Below, in pieces: positions 1-8,538 of a stretch of DNA of 64,000 nt (position 1 is its first letter; each line of letters begins with the position of its first letter). This DNA comes from Pseudomonas sp. AB6 (lineage in GTDB: Bacteria > Pseudomonadota > Gammaproteobacteria > Pseudomonadales > Pseudomonadaceae). The DNA lies in NCBI RefSeq assembly GCF_034314105.1, contig NZ_JAVIWJ010000001.1:3646501-3710500 (forward strand), given 5' to 3'. Both the position numbers and the translations under genes were made by a program. A model generated the notes under the pieces. The model was not told the DNA's origin. It searched no databases and saw only the letters and a program-made list of their open reading frames with translations.

Positions 1-1350
1 GAGCATCGGGTTGCCCAGCTGGTTAGTAGCGTGAACCAACGAGTAAATGCGGCGTGGCAGGAGAATATGGCCGAACAAGAAAAGGTCAGGGGCAATGCGA
101 TTCAGCAGGCGGTTAAACACCAACAGGCATTGAAGAGCGAGTGGATGTACAAGGCGCTGAACTCCACACCGTTTGCCGCGATGGTGGGGATGTTAGAGGT
201 TTGGAATTTGAGGAATGAGTGGGTAGCGTGGGATGCCGTCGAGCGAGAAAAGGGACAGTTGAGGGCTGTAGGTGGCGCAGCCGGAGCGGGATTGGACTTA
301 TTAATCGCTATGGAGGCGTTAACTGTAAAGTTAGCAGGTAGCCAACTCATTCTCTCAGCGGCCAATAAAACCCTATTTGTCATTCCCGAAGCATTTGGCA
401 CCCGAGTACTGGGTGCAAAGCTCGCCCAACGTCTGGTCAAAAATATAACCGCCAGTCTGCTCGGTAGAATTACAGCCGGATCAGTCTTCGTCGGCCTCAA
501 CCTGTATGACGCATGGTATGCCCATCAATGGGGAGATGATGCCAAGTGGGGCCACCTGCTGATGGCCGCCGGGGGACTAACCGGTATCGCAAGTACGATG
601 ACCGTCGGTGGCGCCACGCTCCTTGGATTAGGCCCTTTGGGCTGGATTACCCTGATATTTGTCAGCATCGGTCTCAGCTTGGTGTACTGGCTGGGTTCGA
701 CCCCCATCGAAGACTGGCTAAGCGCAGGCCCCTTCGGTCCAAACGCTGATCGCGCACCCCATCTCCAATCGCCGGAACCGGCCTTCTACTACTTGGTCAG
801 CCTAATCGCCGACATTCGTATCACCGTTGAACGCAACCCGGAATACACCGTCCCCGCCTACAGCGAACACTACAATCCGGTACCCAAGTATGTGCGTGAG
901 GCAGACACGCGTATTCGAATAGAAAGCAACTTGCCCGGCCTCCTGACGGGACCGGGCGACCTCAGCACCAAAGCATCGTGTGCGCTGATGATGGTCCGTC
1001 GATTCCAGACTCGTTTTGATGGCTCCCCTCGCGTAGAAACCCAGCTATATCCCGAGACCAAACCGATTACGTATCGGCGGACAATTAACGGCTTAGAAAT
1101 CTTTATCGTGACACCGTGGGAGAGGTACGCCGAAACAGCTCGCTCTAACGATGCAGTGTCGGCGCATATCGAATGGCAAGTCCGTGCCCAACTGACATTA
1201 AGCGATGGCGATTCGTCGTGGGTATTCCCGGCGCCAAAGCCTAAAGACCCGACGCCGTTCAATTCCACCCACGCAGCACCTAACTTCAAGGAAGTTGGAC
1301 AACTCTACTGGGCTGATGAAACCACCCATAGGGCAAGGGGCGACAATTGA
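1..1350 (+). CDS. VasX-like type VI secretion effector, C-terminal part (5' end outside window)
   Basis: The reading frame is open to the first base of the window, so this is the 3' part of a longer gene. An internal GTG at 31 is not a convincing start. The visible 450 residues hold a long stretch of hydrophobic helices and glycine-rich segments (about residues 85-240), then a soluble tail starting near WLSAGPFGPN. Large Pseudomonas effectors of the VasX/BTH_I2691 type have an N-terminal delivery part and a C-terminal membrane-inserting part; the hydrophobic region fits the latter. The stop overlaps the start of the next gene, a membrane protein, as for effector/immunity pairs. The tail is duplicated downstream at 2429-3067. 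The family assignment is by overall character and context, since the diagnostic N-terminus is not in the window. Confidence 0.6.
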   Translation, partial: EHRVAQLVSSVNQRVNAAWQENMAEQEKVRGNAIQQAVKHQQALKSEWMYKALNSTPFAAMVGMLEVWNLRNEWVAWDAVEREKGQLRAVGGAAGAGLDLLIAMEALTVKLAGSQLILSAANKTLFVIPEAFGTRVLGAKLAQRLVKNITASLLGRITAGSVFVGLNLYDAWYAHQWGDDAKWGHLLMAAGGLTGIASTMTVGGATLLGLGPLGWITLIFVSIGLSLVYWLGSTPIEDWLSAGPFGPNADRAPHLQSPEPAFYYLVSLIADIRITVERNPEYTVPAYSEHYNPVPKYVREADTRIRIESNLPGLLTGPGDLSTKASCALMMVRRFQTRFDGSPRVETQLYPETKPITYRRTINGLEIFIVTPWERYAETARSNDAVSAHIEWQVRAQLTLSDGDSSWVFPAPKPKDPTPFNSTHAAPNFKEVGQLYWADETTHRARGDN

Positions 1351-2414
1351 AGTCGCTCAACTCGCCTTACTACGCGGCGACAGCGTATCGAGTAGATTGC
1401 ATCCCCAAGCAACAACCATCAGCTGAGCGTTCGTGGATACGGCGCTTTTCCAAGGTGCGTTTGCCGTGGGGACTAACTCAACAAGTCGCACCCGATGATT
1501 TTTTGACAGAGGCGTCACCTGAGGATCTCCGACGGGTAGAAAAAGGCTTGCAGGAAAAAAAGGAAAAGGTGGCTTTAGGTACTTATGTACCAGCGCCATA
1601 CGAACACGTGGACTTCCATGATCGGCACGATAATGAACGCTTCAGGTTTTCGTTGTGGTCAAAAAGATCTCAGTTTTGGATCTATCTAAACCTATTCGGA
1701 AAGTGGGGATTCATTATCGTACTTCCCGTGTATTTAATGACTATCTTCGCTGGTGCCACTAAATCTAGAGAACCCTATCTAGACGCATTAGTTTCGTTAT
1801 TCGAAGCATCAGCGCATGTACTTCTACTGCCGCAACTTTTCTGCTGGGCAATCGCCGCCCTAGTCATTCGCTTCCTCCCCCACCTCTGGGTCAAACCCTC
1901 CCGAGGCCCCATCTGGGAAATTAACCGCCGTACCGGTCTCGTCACACTCTTCGATTACGACAACAACGGCGAGTACAAAAACAACGGCACCATCGGTGAA
2001 CTCACTGCGCCGTTTTACGAGTTCGACGCCTACATCGCCACCATCCCGGACCGCCAAGGCTTAGTGACGAACGTGCTGTATATCGCCCACCGCTACCGCG
2101 ACATCGTGATTAACTTTCGTCCTTTGCTGGCACCCGGCGAAGGTCAGTTGTGCTGCGCGTTATGGGACTTTTTACAAAACTACATGGACACCAGCCGGCC
2201 GCTACCGGACTTGCCGCGCTATGAACAATACCGCCACCTCGATCCAACAACGGCTGAATACGACCGCAAAATCGGCCGCGACCCAAGGTTTTGGATCGAT
2301 ATGGACGATGCCGCATTCAAGCAAGCACTCTACGACATGCGCGGCAAGATCGATCAGATCGACACCTTCCAGCGCCCGAACTTGATGGCGCGGTATGTGG
2401 AGTATGTGGATTGA
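1347..2414 (+). CDS. Membrane protein, probable partner/immunity of the upstream effector (copy 1)
   Basis: A 355-residue protein starting at an ATG that overlaps the effector stop by 4 bases (ATGA), so the two are translationally coupled. It has a soluble N-terminus, two hydrophobic segments around residues 112-135 and 155-178, and a conserved soluble C-terminus containing WVKPSRGPIWEINRRTG. I believe it belongs to the DUF6708-type proteins that sit beside such effectors. Immunity to a membrane-disrupting toxin by a membrane protein (as TsiV2 for VasX) is the likely job, inferred from context. A second copy at 3064-4131 is almost identical at both ends but different in the membrane region. 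Confidence 0.6.
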   Translation: MKSLNSPYYAATAYRVDCIPKQQPSAERSWIRRFSKVRLPWGLTQQVAPDDFLTEASPEDLRRVEKGLQEKKEKVALGTYVPAPYEHVDFHDRHDNERFRFSLWSKRSQFWIYLNLFGKWGFIIVLPVYLMTIFAGATKSREPYLDALVSLFEASAHVLLLPQLFCWAIAALVIRFLPHLWVKPSRGPIWEINRRTGLVTLFDYDNNGEYKNNGTIGELTAPFYEFDAYIATIPDRQGLVTNVLYIAHRYRDIVINFRPLLAPGEGQLCCALWDFLQNYMDTSRPLPDLPRYEQYRHLDPTTAEYDRKIGRDPRFWIDMDDAAFKQALYDMRGKIDQIDTFQRPNLMARYVEYVD

Positions 2415-2428
2415 GTCCCTCGAATGCC

Positions 2429-3067
2429 ATGTGGATTAGTGCGGGGCCCTTCGGCCCTAACAGTGACCGAGCGCCCCATCTGCAAGCCCCGGAAAATGCG
2501 TTCTACTACTTGGTCAGCCTGTTTGCCAACATTCGGATCACCGTTGAAGCCAACCCGGAATACTGCCTCCCGGCCTGCATCGAGAACTATAATCCGGTGC
2601 CCATGGATATACGCGCATCTGATACCCGCATCCGAATCGAGAGCAACCTGCCCGGCCTATTGACCGGACTGGGCGACCTCAGCACCAAAGCCTCGTGTGC
2701 ACTGCTGAAAGTTCGCCGATCCCGCGTTCGCTTTGATGGGCCGCCTCGCGAAGAAACCCACCTATTTCCCGAGGCCAAGCCTAAGGCGTACCGGCCGAAG
2801 CCCGATGGAATGGAAATATTCTTGCAAACACCTTGGGAAACGCTGGTTGAAGTTTCACGCTCAAACGACACCGTGTCGGTTCACACACAATGGCAAGTCC
2901 GTGCCCAACTGACACTAAGCGATGGCAGTTCATCCTGGGTATTTCCCGCACCTAGGCCCAGAGACCCAACCCCTTTCGGCGCAGCCCACGCCGCACCCAA
3001 CTTCAAAGAAATCGAACAACCGTTCTGGGCAGATGAAACCACCCATAAAGCGCATGACGACCAATGA
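2429..3067 (+). pseudogene. Orphan effector tail: truncated duplicate of the upstream effector C-terminus
   Basis: Starting right after copy 1 of the partner gene, this frame encodes about 212 residues that align throughout with the last 210 or so residues of the first effector (shared blocks SAGPFGPN-DRAPHLQ, RIRIESNLPGLLTG, WQVRAQLTLSDG, SSWVFPAP). Homology begins almost exactly at the ATG at 2429. The frame stays open upstream to 2291, but that part overlaps the previous gene and shows no similarity. No good ribosome-binding site precedes the ATG. The hydrophobic, probably pore-forming region of the full effector is absent, so it may be unexpressed or act only after recombination. It is intact in frame, not frameshifted; the label pseudogene reflects truncation. 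Confidence 0.65.
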
Positions 3068-4131
3068 CTGCAATAAATTCGTCCTATTACGCCGTCACCG
3101 CATACCGCTCTGACCGGATGCCCAAACAACCACCTTCAGCAGAGCGCTCGTGGATACGGCGCTTCGCTAAATTTCGCCTCCCTTGGGGGCTAACGCAAGA
3201 AGTTGCGCTGGACGATTTTTTGAGCGAAGCAGCGCCGGTAAAATTACGTCGTGTGGAAAAAGCCGAGCAGGTAAAAAAGGAACAATTAACCCTTGGTACC
3301 TATGTGCCAGCGCCTTATGAGCATGTAGATTTCCATGACCGGCACGACCACGAACGCTTCAGGTTTTCTTTATGGTCAAAGCGATCGCAGTTCTGGGCTT
3401 ACCTCCTAGTATTTGGAAAAGGAGGTTTTTTGTTTCTTCTGCCGATAAGCGTACTTTCATACGTTGTTCTAGGGTTGGTCTTAGACATGTCTTGGGGCGA
3501 CTTGGCAATAGACGGATTTATTGGCGTTTACTCATGGTTTTTAGGAATCCCATTATTTTCTTGGGCAACCGCCTCCCTAATCATGCGCTATTTCCCTAAA
3601 CTCTGGGTCAAGCCCTCCCGAGGCCCGATCTGGGAAATAAACCGCCGTACAGGTCTCGTCACCCTTTTCGATTACGACAACAACGGCGAGTACAAAAAGA
3701 ACGGCACCATCGGTGAACTCACTGCGCCGTTTTACGAGTTCGATGCTTACATCGCGACTATCCCGGATCGTCAGGGTTTAGTGACGAACGTGCTGTACAT
3801 CGCCCATCGCTACCGCGACATCGTCATCAACTTCCGGCCCTTATTCGCTCCCGGCGAAGGTCAGTTGTGCTGCGCGCTGTGGGATTTTCTGCAGAATTAC
3901 ATGGACACCAGCCGCCCGTTGCCAGACTTGCCGCGCTACGAACAATACCGACATCTCGACCCGACAACAGCTGAATACGACCGCAAGATTGGCCGCAATC
4001 CAAGGTTCTGGATCGATATGGACGACGCTACCTTCGACCAAGAACTCTACGACATGCGCGGCAAGATCGATCAAATCGACACCTTCCAGCGCCCGAACCT
4101 GATGGCGCGGTATGTAGAGTATGTGGATTGA
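3064..4131 (+). CDS. Membrane protein, probable partner/immunity (copy 2)
   Basis: A 355-residue paralogue of the 1347-2414 product, overlapping the orphan effector tail by 4 bases. The first 110 residues are similar and the last 175 nearly identical (same WVKPSRGPIWEINRRTG block and the same PNLMARYVEYVD end), while residues 112-178 holding the two membrane segments differ strongly. This pattern points to duplication followed by divergence or exchange of the membrane segments, which may set recognition specificity. Function as immunity protein is inferred. Confidence 0.6.
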   Translation: MTAINSSYYAVTAYRSDRMPKQPPSAERSWIRRFAKFRLPWGLTQEVALDDFLSEAAPVKLRRVEKAEQVKKEQLTLGTYVPAPYEHVDFHDRHDHERFRFSLWSKRSQFWAYLLVFGKGGFLFLLPISVLSYVVLGLVLDMSWGDLAIDGFIGVYSWFLGIPLFSWATASLIMRYFPKLWVKPSRGPIWEINRRTGLVTLFDYDNNGEYKKNGTIGELTAPFYEFDAYIATIPDRQGLVTNVLYIAHRYRDIVINFRPLFAPGEGQLCCALWDFLQNYMDTSRPLPDLPRYEQYRHLDPTTAEYDRKIGRNPRFWIDMDDATFDQELYDMRGKIDQIDTFQRPNLMARYVEYVD

Positions 4132-4206
4132 GAATTTGGCCATTCCAGATTGCCACCCACTCCGGCGCCAATTAGTCTACTCAACTGTCTCGTCTGAGGA
4201 TTTTCC

Positions 4207-4836
4207 ATGTCCAGTCCCAGCACCACGCTGTTCTACAACGTGGCATCGCCTTTCGCTCGCAAAGTTCTGATCTTGTTGCATGAGACAGGGCAGTTTGAGC
4301 GCGTGACGTTGCTACAGACGCTTCCTACCCCGGTAAGCCCCGATGCTGTGCTCATTCAGGAAAACCCAACAGGTAAGCTCCCGACCTTGCGCCTGGCGGA
4401 CGGAAATGTGATTGATGACAGTCGGGTGATTCTCGACTATTTCGATCATCAACATGCGGGCAATCCGTTGATCCCGCGTGATGGCTCTGCGCGCTGGAGA
4501 AGGTTGACCCTGGCGTCGCTAGCAGATGCCGTGCTGGATGCAGCGCTGCTGATTCGTTATGAAACCTTCTTGCGTCCGCCAGAAAAGCACTGGGATTTAT
4601 GGCTGGATAATCAGGCAGAAAAAATCCAGAGGACGCTCGCCTATTTTGAGCAGGATGCGGTCGCTGAGCTCAGCTCGCAATTCGATATCGCCAGCATCGG
4701 CGTGGCCGCGGCGCTGGGCTATTTAGACTTTCGCCAGCCAGATTTAAATTGGCGCAGCAGTTACCCACGCCTGGCCAACTGGTACGCGGACGTAAGCAAG
4801 CGGCCGTCGATGCTGAGCACACAACCAAGCGTTTAG
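4207..4836 (+). CDS. Glutathione S-transferase family protein
   Basis: A 209-residue protein with the usual two-domain GST layout. The N-terminal thioredoxin-like domain (residues 6-85) begins LFYNVASPFARKV, carries the cis-proline in GKLPTLRL and the glutathione-binding DDSRVILDY. The C-terminal helical domain contains DIASIGVAAALGYLDFR, matching the family N-capping box. It would be cytosolic and conjugate or isomerise an unknown electrophile. It stands alone, downstream of the effector module. The substrate cannot be read from the sequence. Confidence 0.9.
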   Translation: MSSPSTTLFYNVASPFARKVLILLHETGQFERVTLLQTLPTPVSPDAVLIQENPTGKLPTLRLADGNVIDDSRVILDYFDHQHAGNPLIPRDGSARWRRLTLASLADAVLDAALLIRYETFLRPPEKHWDLWLDNQAEKIQRTLAYFEQDAVAELSSQFDIASIGVAAALGYLDFRQPDLNWRSSYPRLANWYADVSKRPSMLSTQPSV

Positions 4837-4887
4837 GCGCTCAATGGAAATAAACACCTATGCGTGCTGGACCGTGCGGGCTCCTCG

Positions 4888-4922
4888 CGGGCAAGCCTCC
4901 CAAATTATCCGTTGGCTTGCCG
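4888..4922. repeat. REP-like inverted repeat
   Basis: Arms GGGCAAGCC and GGCTTGCC face each other across 16 bases in the gap between the convergent GST and protease-like genes. No T-run follows, so this is more likely a decayed REP element than a terminator. Confidence 0.4.
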
Positions 4923-4943
4923 ACGAAAAAAGTTCGAGCAGAC

Positions 4944-5444
4944 TCAACAATCTGGCTTATCTGCGGTGTAACGCCGAGCCGGATTAACCGCCGCGCCAAA
5001 CTCTCGCAGGGCTTTGGCGCCGATTAGTAACGGAAAGTTGAAATTACGACGGTCTACCAAATTGACCTCTACCGTTCGCTTGGCCTTGCCCAGGCATAGC
5101 TCAAGATCTACAACCGGACGCTTGGCTGGGTCGACCGACTCATCTTCCTCGTCGCCATCAAGACGGCCTTTGATACGGCTGATTCGTGCGACCTTATGTT
5201 CGTAAACTTTATCGCTGGCATCCTTGGTCGCCAGGCGGAAACGCACCCAGTCTTCGCCATCTCGCTTGAACAGTTGAATGTCTTTGGCCGACAACGAAGC
5301 GGTCAACGCGCCAGTGTCCATTTTGCCCTGGAGCACGACGCCGAATTCCGGCACACCGATGTACTCATAGCGACCATATAACGTTGGCTCCGCAGCCATT
5401 ACAGGCAGCGCGAGCAAGGAAAACAGCGCCAGAATCGATTTCAC
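4944..5444 (-). CDS. Secreted retropepsin-like (RimB/DUF785) protein
   Basis: A 166-residue protein with a signal peptide (MKSILALFSLLALPVMA, cut after AEP or nearby) and the aspartic-protease-like motif MDTGALTASL near residue 42, followed by LIGAKALREFG near the C-terminus. This is the small one-lobed family annotated as 'ATP-dependent zinc protease' (PF05618), now considered retropepsin-like. The predicted location is periplasmic. Substrates are unknown. It is a single gene with its own promoter in the 128-base gap upstream. Confidence 0.8.
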   Translation of the reverse strand: MKSILALFSLLALPVMAAEPTLYGRYEYIGVPEFGVVLQGKMDTGALTASLSAKDIQLFKRDGEDWVRFRLATKDASDKVYEHKVARISRIKGRLDGDEEDESVDPAKRPVVDLELCLGKAKRTVEVNLVDRRNFNFPLLIGAKALREFGAAVNPARRYTADKPDC

Positions 5445-5572
5445 GTAGGGGGATTCTCAAAATGAAGACAGCGTGCGGGCCGCCACCGTTAATAGACATC
5501 AGCATAAACATGCCGACGTGAAACATTCGTAAACAACGGCATTAATACTCCGCAACATCATGCGTTAGGCCT

Positions 5573-6103
5573 TTAGCTACCGACGCCCCAGATGCTGCTT
5601 AGACTTTTCAAAACCGTGCCGCTGGTGCCTTGGTCACCCAAGTATTTCAGGATCACTGGCGCAAACTGGCTCGCTGTGTCGCCACTAATGCCCAACTTGC
5701 TGAAGGCCGAGTTTACGTCGGTCATGCTCTTAACGTTATCTAACGTGCCTGAGACAGATGAACCGCCCGCATTGCCCAACAAACTGCTGAGTGCCCCCGC
5801 ACCAGAGAGTTGATCGAGGCCCGGAACTGACTTGGTCAGCGCTGAGTAATCTCCACTGCTCAATTTGTTTTGGGCTAGTCCCATTAAAGCGCCCGTGCCG
5901 CCGACGGCTTGCGTCGGGGTCACGTTCAATTGACTGCCCAATGCACTCAGCAGACCGGAAGCTTGAGGCGTAGAGGCCGCGTTCTGATTAACTCCGGTGG
6001 AACCGGCAACCGCGCCAGCGACGTCACTCAGGTTGAAGGCGAATACCGGGGTCGCGGCCGAGACCATAAGCGTAGCGAGTGCAACAGCGCGTGTGATTTG
6101 CAT
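5573..6103 (-). CDS. DUF2780 secreted protein
   Basis: The start is set at the ATG at 6103 (MQITRAV) because AAGGAG lies 8 bases upstream; the ATG at 6124 lacks such a site. The product is 176 residues with a signal peptide ending near VFAFN, then a Ser/Gly/Ala-rich, low-complexity mature part with VPGLDQLSGAGALSSLLG and a terminal SSIWGVGS. This matches the DUF2780 family of exported proteins with unknown role. It is divergent from the fasciclin gene. Confidence 0.75.
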   Translation of the reverse strand: MQITRAVALATLMVSAATPVFAFNLSDVAGAVAGSTGVNQNAASTPQASGLLSALGSQLNVTPTQAVGGTGALMGLAQNKLSSGDYSALTKSVPGLDQLSGAGALSSLLGNAGGSSVSGTLDNVKSMTDVNSAFSKLGISGDTASQFAPVILKYLGDQGTSGTVLKSLSSIWGVGS

Positions 6104-6322
6104 CGATGTAACTCCTTGATTCATGTCCGGCCATGCCGGTAGAAAACTGCCGTTTTGACCGCAGCAGTTCCAGAATTGTTCCCTGGTGCCGGCGATGCCC
6201 TATTCCTTAAGTGCAAGAAAAATATAGTTCACGGGTATGCATCCATATCCGCAGGCGCTGCGTATATCAAGCACGGACAGACCTCTGGCCGATTTTCCAA
6301 CCAATTAATAAGGATCACTCAC

Positions 6323-6913
6323 ATGACACGCACTTCGATTAAGGCGCCAATGATTGCCAGCCTCCTAACACTGGCGTTGTCCGCCGGTTTTATGTTTTCA
6401 ACCGTGCAAGCGGCTGATATGTCGCACATGGTAATGGTTGGCGGCATGGGTATGTCGCCCAGCAAAACTATTGTCGATAACGCCGTCAACTCCGCAGACC
6501 ACACCACTCTTGTCGCTGCAGTGAAAGCCGCAGGTCTTGTCGACACCTTGAAAAGTAAAGGCCCATTCACTGTGTTCGCCCCGGTCAACTCGGCGTTCGC
6601 CGCTTTGCCAGCAGGCACGGTAGACACCCTGCTAAAACCTGAAAACAAAGCCACGTTGACCCATATCCTGACCTATCACGTTGTCGCCGGTAACCTTGAC
6701 ATGGAGGAACTCGCCAAGCGTATCAAGGCGGGCGGCGGTAAAACCGAATTGACCACCGTCAGCGGCGGCAAGCTGATCCTGATGATGAACGGTCCGCATA
6801 ACATCATCATCAAAGATGAAAAAGGTGGCGTTGCCGACATCAGCACATACGACGTTACGCAATCCAATGGCGTGATTCACGTCATCGACAAAGTGCTGAT
6901 GCCTAAGAGCTAA
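6323..6913 (+). CDS. Secreted fasciclin-domain protein
   Basis: A 196-residue product starting at the ATG at 6323 behind AAGGAT; the frame is open further upstream but the signal peptide (ASLLTLALSAGFMFSTVQAA) fixes the start. One fasciclin domain spans residues 50-195, with the family H1 motif GPFTVFAPVNSAFAALP and the H2-like motif GVIHVIDKVLMP. Such proteins are exported adhesion or surface proteins in bacteria. The ECF sigma/anti-sigma pair next door is the usual partner and probably controls it (inference). A Met-rich segment, MSHMVMVGGMGMSP, follows the signal peptide. Confidence 0.85.
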   Translation: MTRTSIKAPMIASLLTLALSAGFMFSTVQAADMSHMVMVGGMGMSPSKTIVDNAVNSADHTTLVAAVKAAGLVDTLKSKGPFTVFAPVNSAFAALPAGTVDTLLKPENKATLTHILTYHVVAGNLDMEELAKRIKAGGGKTELTTVSGGKLILMMNGPHNIIIKDEKGGVADISTYDVTQSNGVIHVIDKVLMPKS

Positions 6914-6923
6914 CGCCCCACTT

Positions 6924-7023
6924 TGTAGGAGCTGCCGAAGGCTGCGATGGGGTCGGAAACCGGCCGTTTTTTTAACAGCCGAACGTAGTGCCGACCTTAT
7001 CGCAGCCTTCGGCAGCTCCTACA
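6924..7023. repeat. REPIN-type inverted repeat
   Basis: Two perfect 25-base complementary arms (beginning TGTAGGAGCTGCCGAAGG) at 6924-6948 and 6999-7023 enclose 50 bases. The arm is the classic Pseudomonas GTAGGAGC REP type. It lies between the fasciclin gene and the sigma factor and may stabilise or end the fasciclin transcript. Confidence 0.85.
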
Positions 7024-7135
7024 TATCCCGTTGTTGAGGCACGGCCGCACTGCTTCGAAGACGGGACGACATCTCCTACAGGTCACGGATGCTTAGCCAC
7101 AGCGCGTAAACCGTCCTATGAAGTGAGCATAAAAG

Positions 7136-7774
7136 GTGAATGGAACAGCGAAGAAACCTGAACTACCCTGCCATGAAGTTGCCAAAAAGCATGGTCAGCA
7201 CCTTTATCTTGTTTGGAGAGCCACTATTTCTTCTGTCGATGCCGATGAACTCAGGCAATTATTGGCTCAATGTTCGCTGGGCAACCGCCGATCTTTTGAG
7301 AACCTGTACCGCAGCGTTTCCGGACGCTTATTCGCTGTCGCCTTGCGTTGTATGAGTCGCAACGATTTGGCCGAAGAAGTCCTGCAAGAAGCCTTTGTCC
7401 GTATTTGGCATCACGCCTCGCGTTACGATTCCAATCTTTCGGCTCCAATGACTTGGATGGTCAACATCACTCGTAATATGGCCATTGACCAACTGCGCAA
7501 GCACCGGGAAGTCCCGTTGACCGACGACCAAGCCGCTGCGCTTATGGACGACGGCCCATCCGCCCATGAACAACTCGACAGCCAGCGCGAAGCCAATGCA
7601 TTGCAGCGCTGTCTAGATACCCTTGATGGGATGCAGCGCAAATCGATTATCACGGCGTATTTCCATGGAGTGTCCCACGCTGATCTCGCCACGCAATTGG
7701 CCGCGCCATTAGGCACGGTCAAATCGTGGATTCGCCGAGGCATGGAGCGCCTGCGCAGGTGTCTTGAATCATGA
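7136..7774 (+). CDS. ECF RNA polymerase sigma factor (SigK-like)
   Basis: A 212-residue product from a GTG at 7136; a start further in, nearer ADELRQLLAQC, is possible because the first 35 residues do not look like sigma factor. Region 2 covers about residues 45-115 (RSFENLYRSVSGRLFAVAL, EEVLQEAFVRIWHHA, and TWMVNITRNMAIDQLRKHR). Region 4 covers 150-210 (LDGMQRKSIITAYFHGVSH, GTVKSWIRRGMERLRRCL). It overlaps the anti-sigma gene by 4 bases. It probably reads the promoter of the adjacent fasciclin gene. Confidence 0.88.
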   Translation: MNGTAKKPELPCHEVAKKHGQHLYLVWRATISSVDADELRQLLAQCSLGNRRSFENLYRSVSGRLFAVALRCMSRNDLAEEVLQEAFVRIWHHASRYDSNLSAPMTWMVNITRNMAIDQLRKHREVPLTDDQAAALMDDGPSAHEQLDSQREANALQRCLDTLDGMQRKSIITAYFHGVSHADLATQLAAPLGTVKSWIRRGMERLRRCLES

Positions 7775-8445
7775 ATTATCAACAACCCGCACTGCGCCGC
7801 GCCCTCGCCGCTGACTACGCCATCGGTTTGATGTCCACTGCCGCGCGCCTTCGTTTCGAGCATTTACTGTTGGATGATCCAGCATTGCGTGCTGAATTGG
7901 CTCATTGGCAAAAAACGCTTGCCAGCCTCACTGATCCATTGCCCGAGCAAGCCGTGCCAGAGCGCGTCTGGCTGGCCATTGTGGCGCGGATCAACCCGCA
8001 AACGCTGCATGTGCCGCACAAGCGGCCGCTCTGGAGTTGGCTGCGTATCGCTGCCGTCGCCTGCTCGCTGATGATCGCGATTGTTGTGGGTGTGCTCTAC
8101 AACCGTGACACCCTCACTTACAACGCCACGTTGATGGCCTCAAACCAACAACCGGCGATCAGTGTCAACGCTTACAACCGACATCTGGAAGTGGAGCCAT
8201 TGACACTGGCATCCGTCAATCCAGACCGCAGCCTTGAACTGTGGGCCATCCCGGCAAACGGCCAACCGGTTTCCCTCGGTGTTTTGCCAGCTAACGCTAA
8301 AGGTCGGCTCGACTTGAGCGAAAGCCAACAACGACTGCTGGACAAGCCAGTCACCTTGGCGGTCACTCTTGAACCTACAGGTGGTTCGCCGACCGGGAAA
8401 CCGACCGGACCGATCTTGTATAAAGGGGCATTGGCAGGGTTGTAG
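7771..8445 (+). CDS. Anti-sigma factor, RskA/anti-sigma-K type
   Basis: A 224-residue product overlapping the sigma gene (ATGA). The cytoplasmic N-terminus carries an anti-sigma domain (LRRALAADYAIGLMSTAAR, then a bundle to about residue 75). One membrane segment lies at residues 92-110 (IAAVACSLMIAIVVGVLY). The periplasmic C-terminal domain contains SLELWAIPANGQPVSLGVL, typical of RskA. It should hold the ECF factor at the membrane until a signal triggers release. Confidence 0.88.
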   Translation: MNYQQPALRRALAADYAIGLMSTAARLRFEHLLLDDPALRAELAHWQKTLASLTDPLPEQAVPERVWLAIVARINPQTLHVPHKRPLWSWLRIAAVACSLMIAIVVGVLYNRDTLTYNATLMASNQQPAISVNAYNRHLEVEPLTLASVNPDRSLELWAIPANGQPVSLGVLPANAKGRLDLSESQQRLLDKPVTLAVTLEPTGGSPTGKPTGPILYKGALAGL

Positions 8446-8456
8446 AATTACCTGTA

Positions 8457-8476
8457 GGAGCCAATTGGTTGGCTCC
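8457..8476. repeat. Short REP hairpin after the anti-sigma gene
   Basis: Arms GGAGCCAA/TTGGCTCC with a 4-base loop, 12 bases after the stop codon. The sequence belongs to the same REP family seen at 11.5, 35.2 and 39.3 kb. Confidence 0.6.
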
Positions 8477-8494
8477 ACAAAAACCATCACTCAC

Positions 8495-8523
8495 AAAAAA
8501 GGGCGCCTTCAGGCGCCCTTTTT
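8495..8523. terminator. Bidirectional Rho-independent terminator
   Basis: GGGCGCC-TTCA-GGCGCCC hairpin (8501-8518) with six A before and five T after, so it works in both directions for the convergent anti-sigma and fdhA genes. Confidence 0.92.
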
Positions 8524-8538
8524 GTTACCGACAAATCA

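Noticed and set aside
2291..2428. Upstream extension of the orphan effector tail
   Set aside because: It overlaps the preceding partner gene in another frame and has no similarity to the effector; homology begins at 2429-2432.
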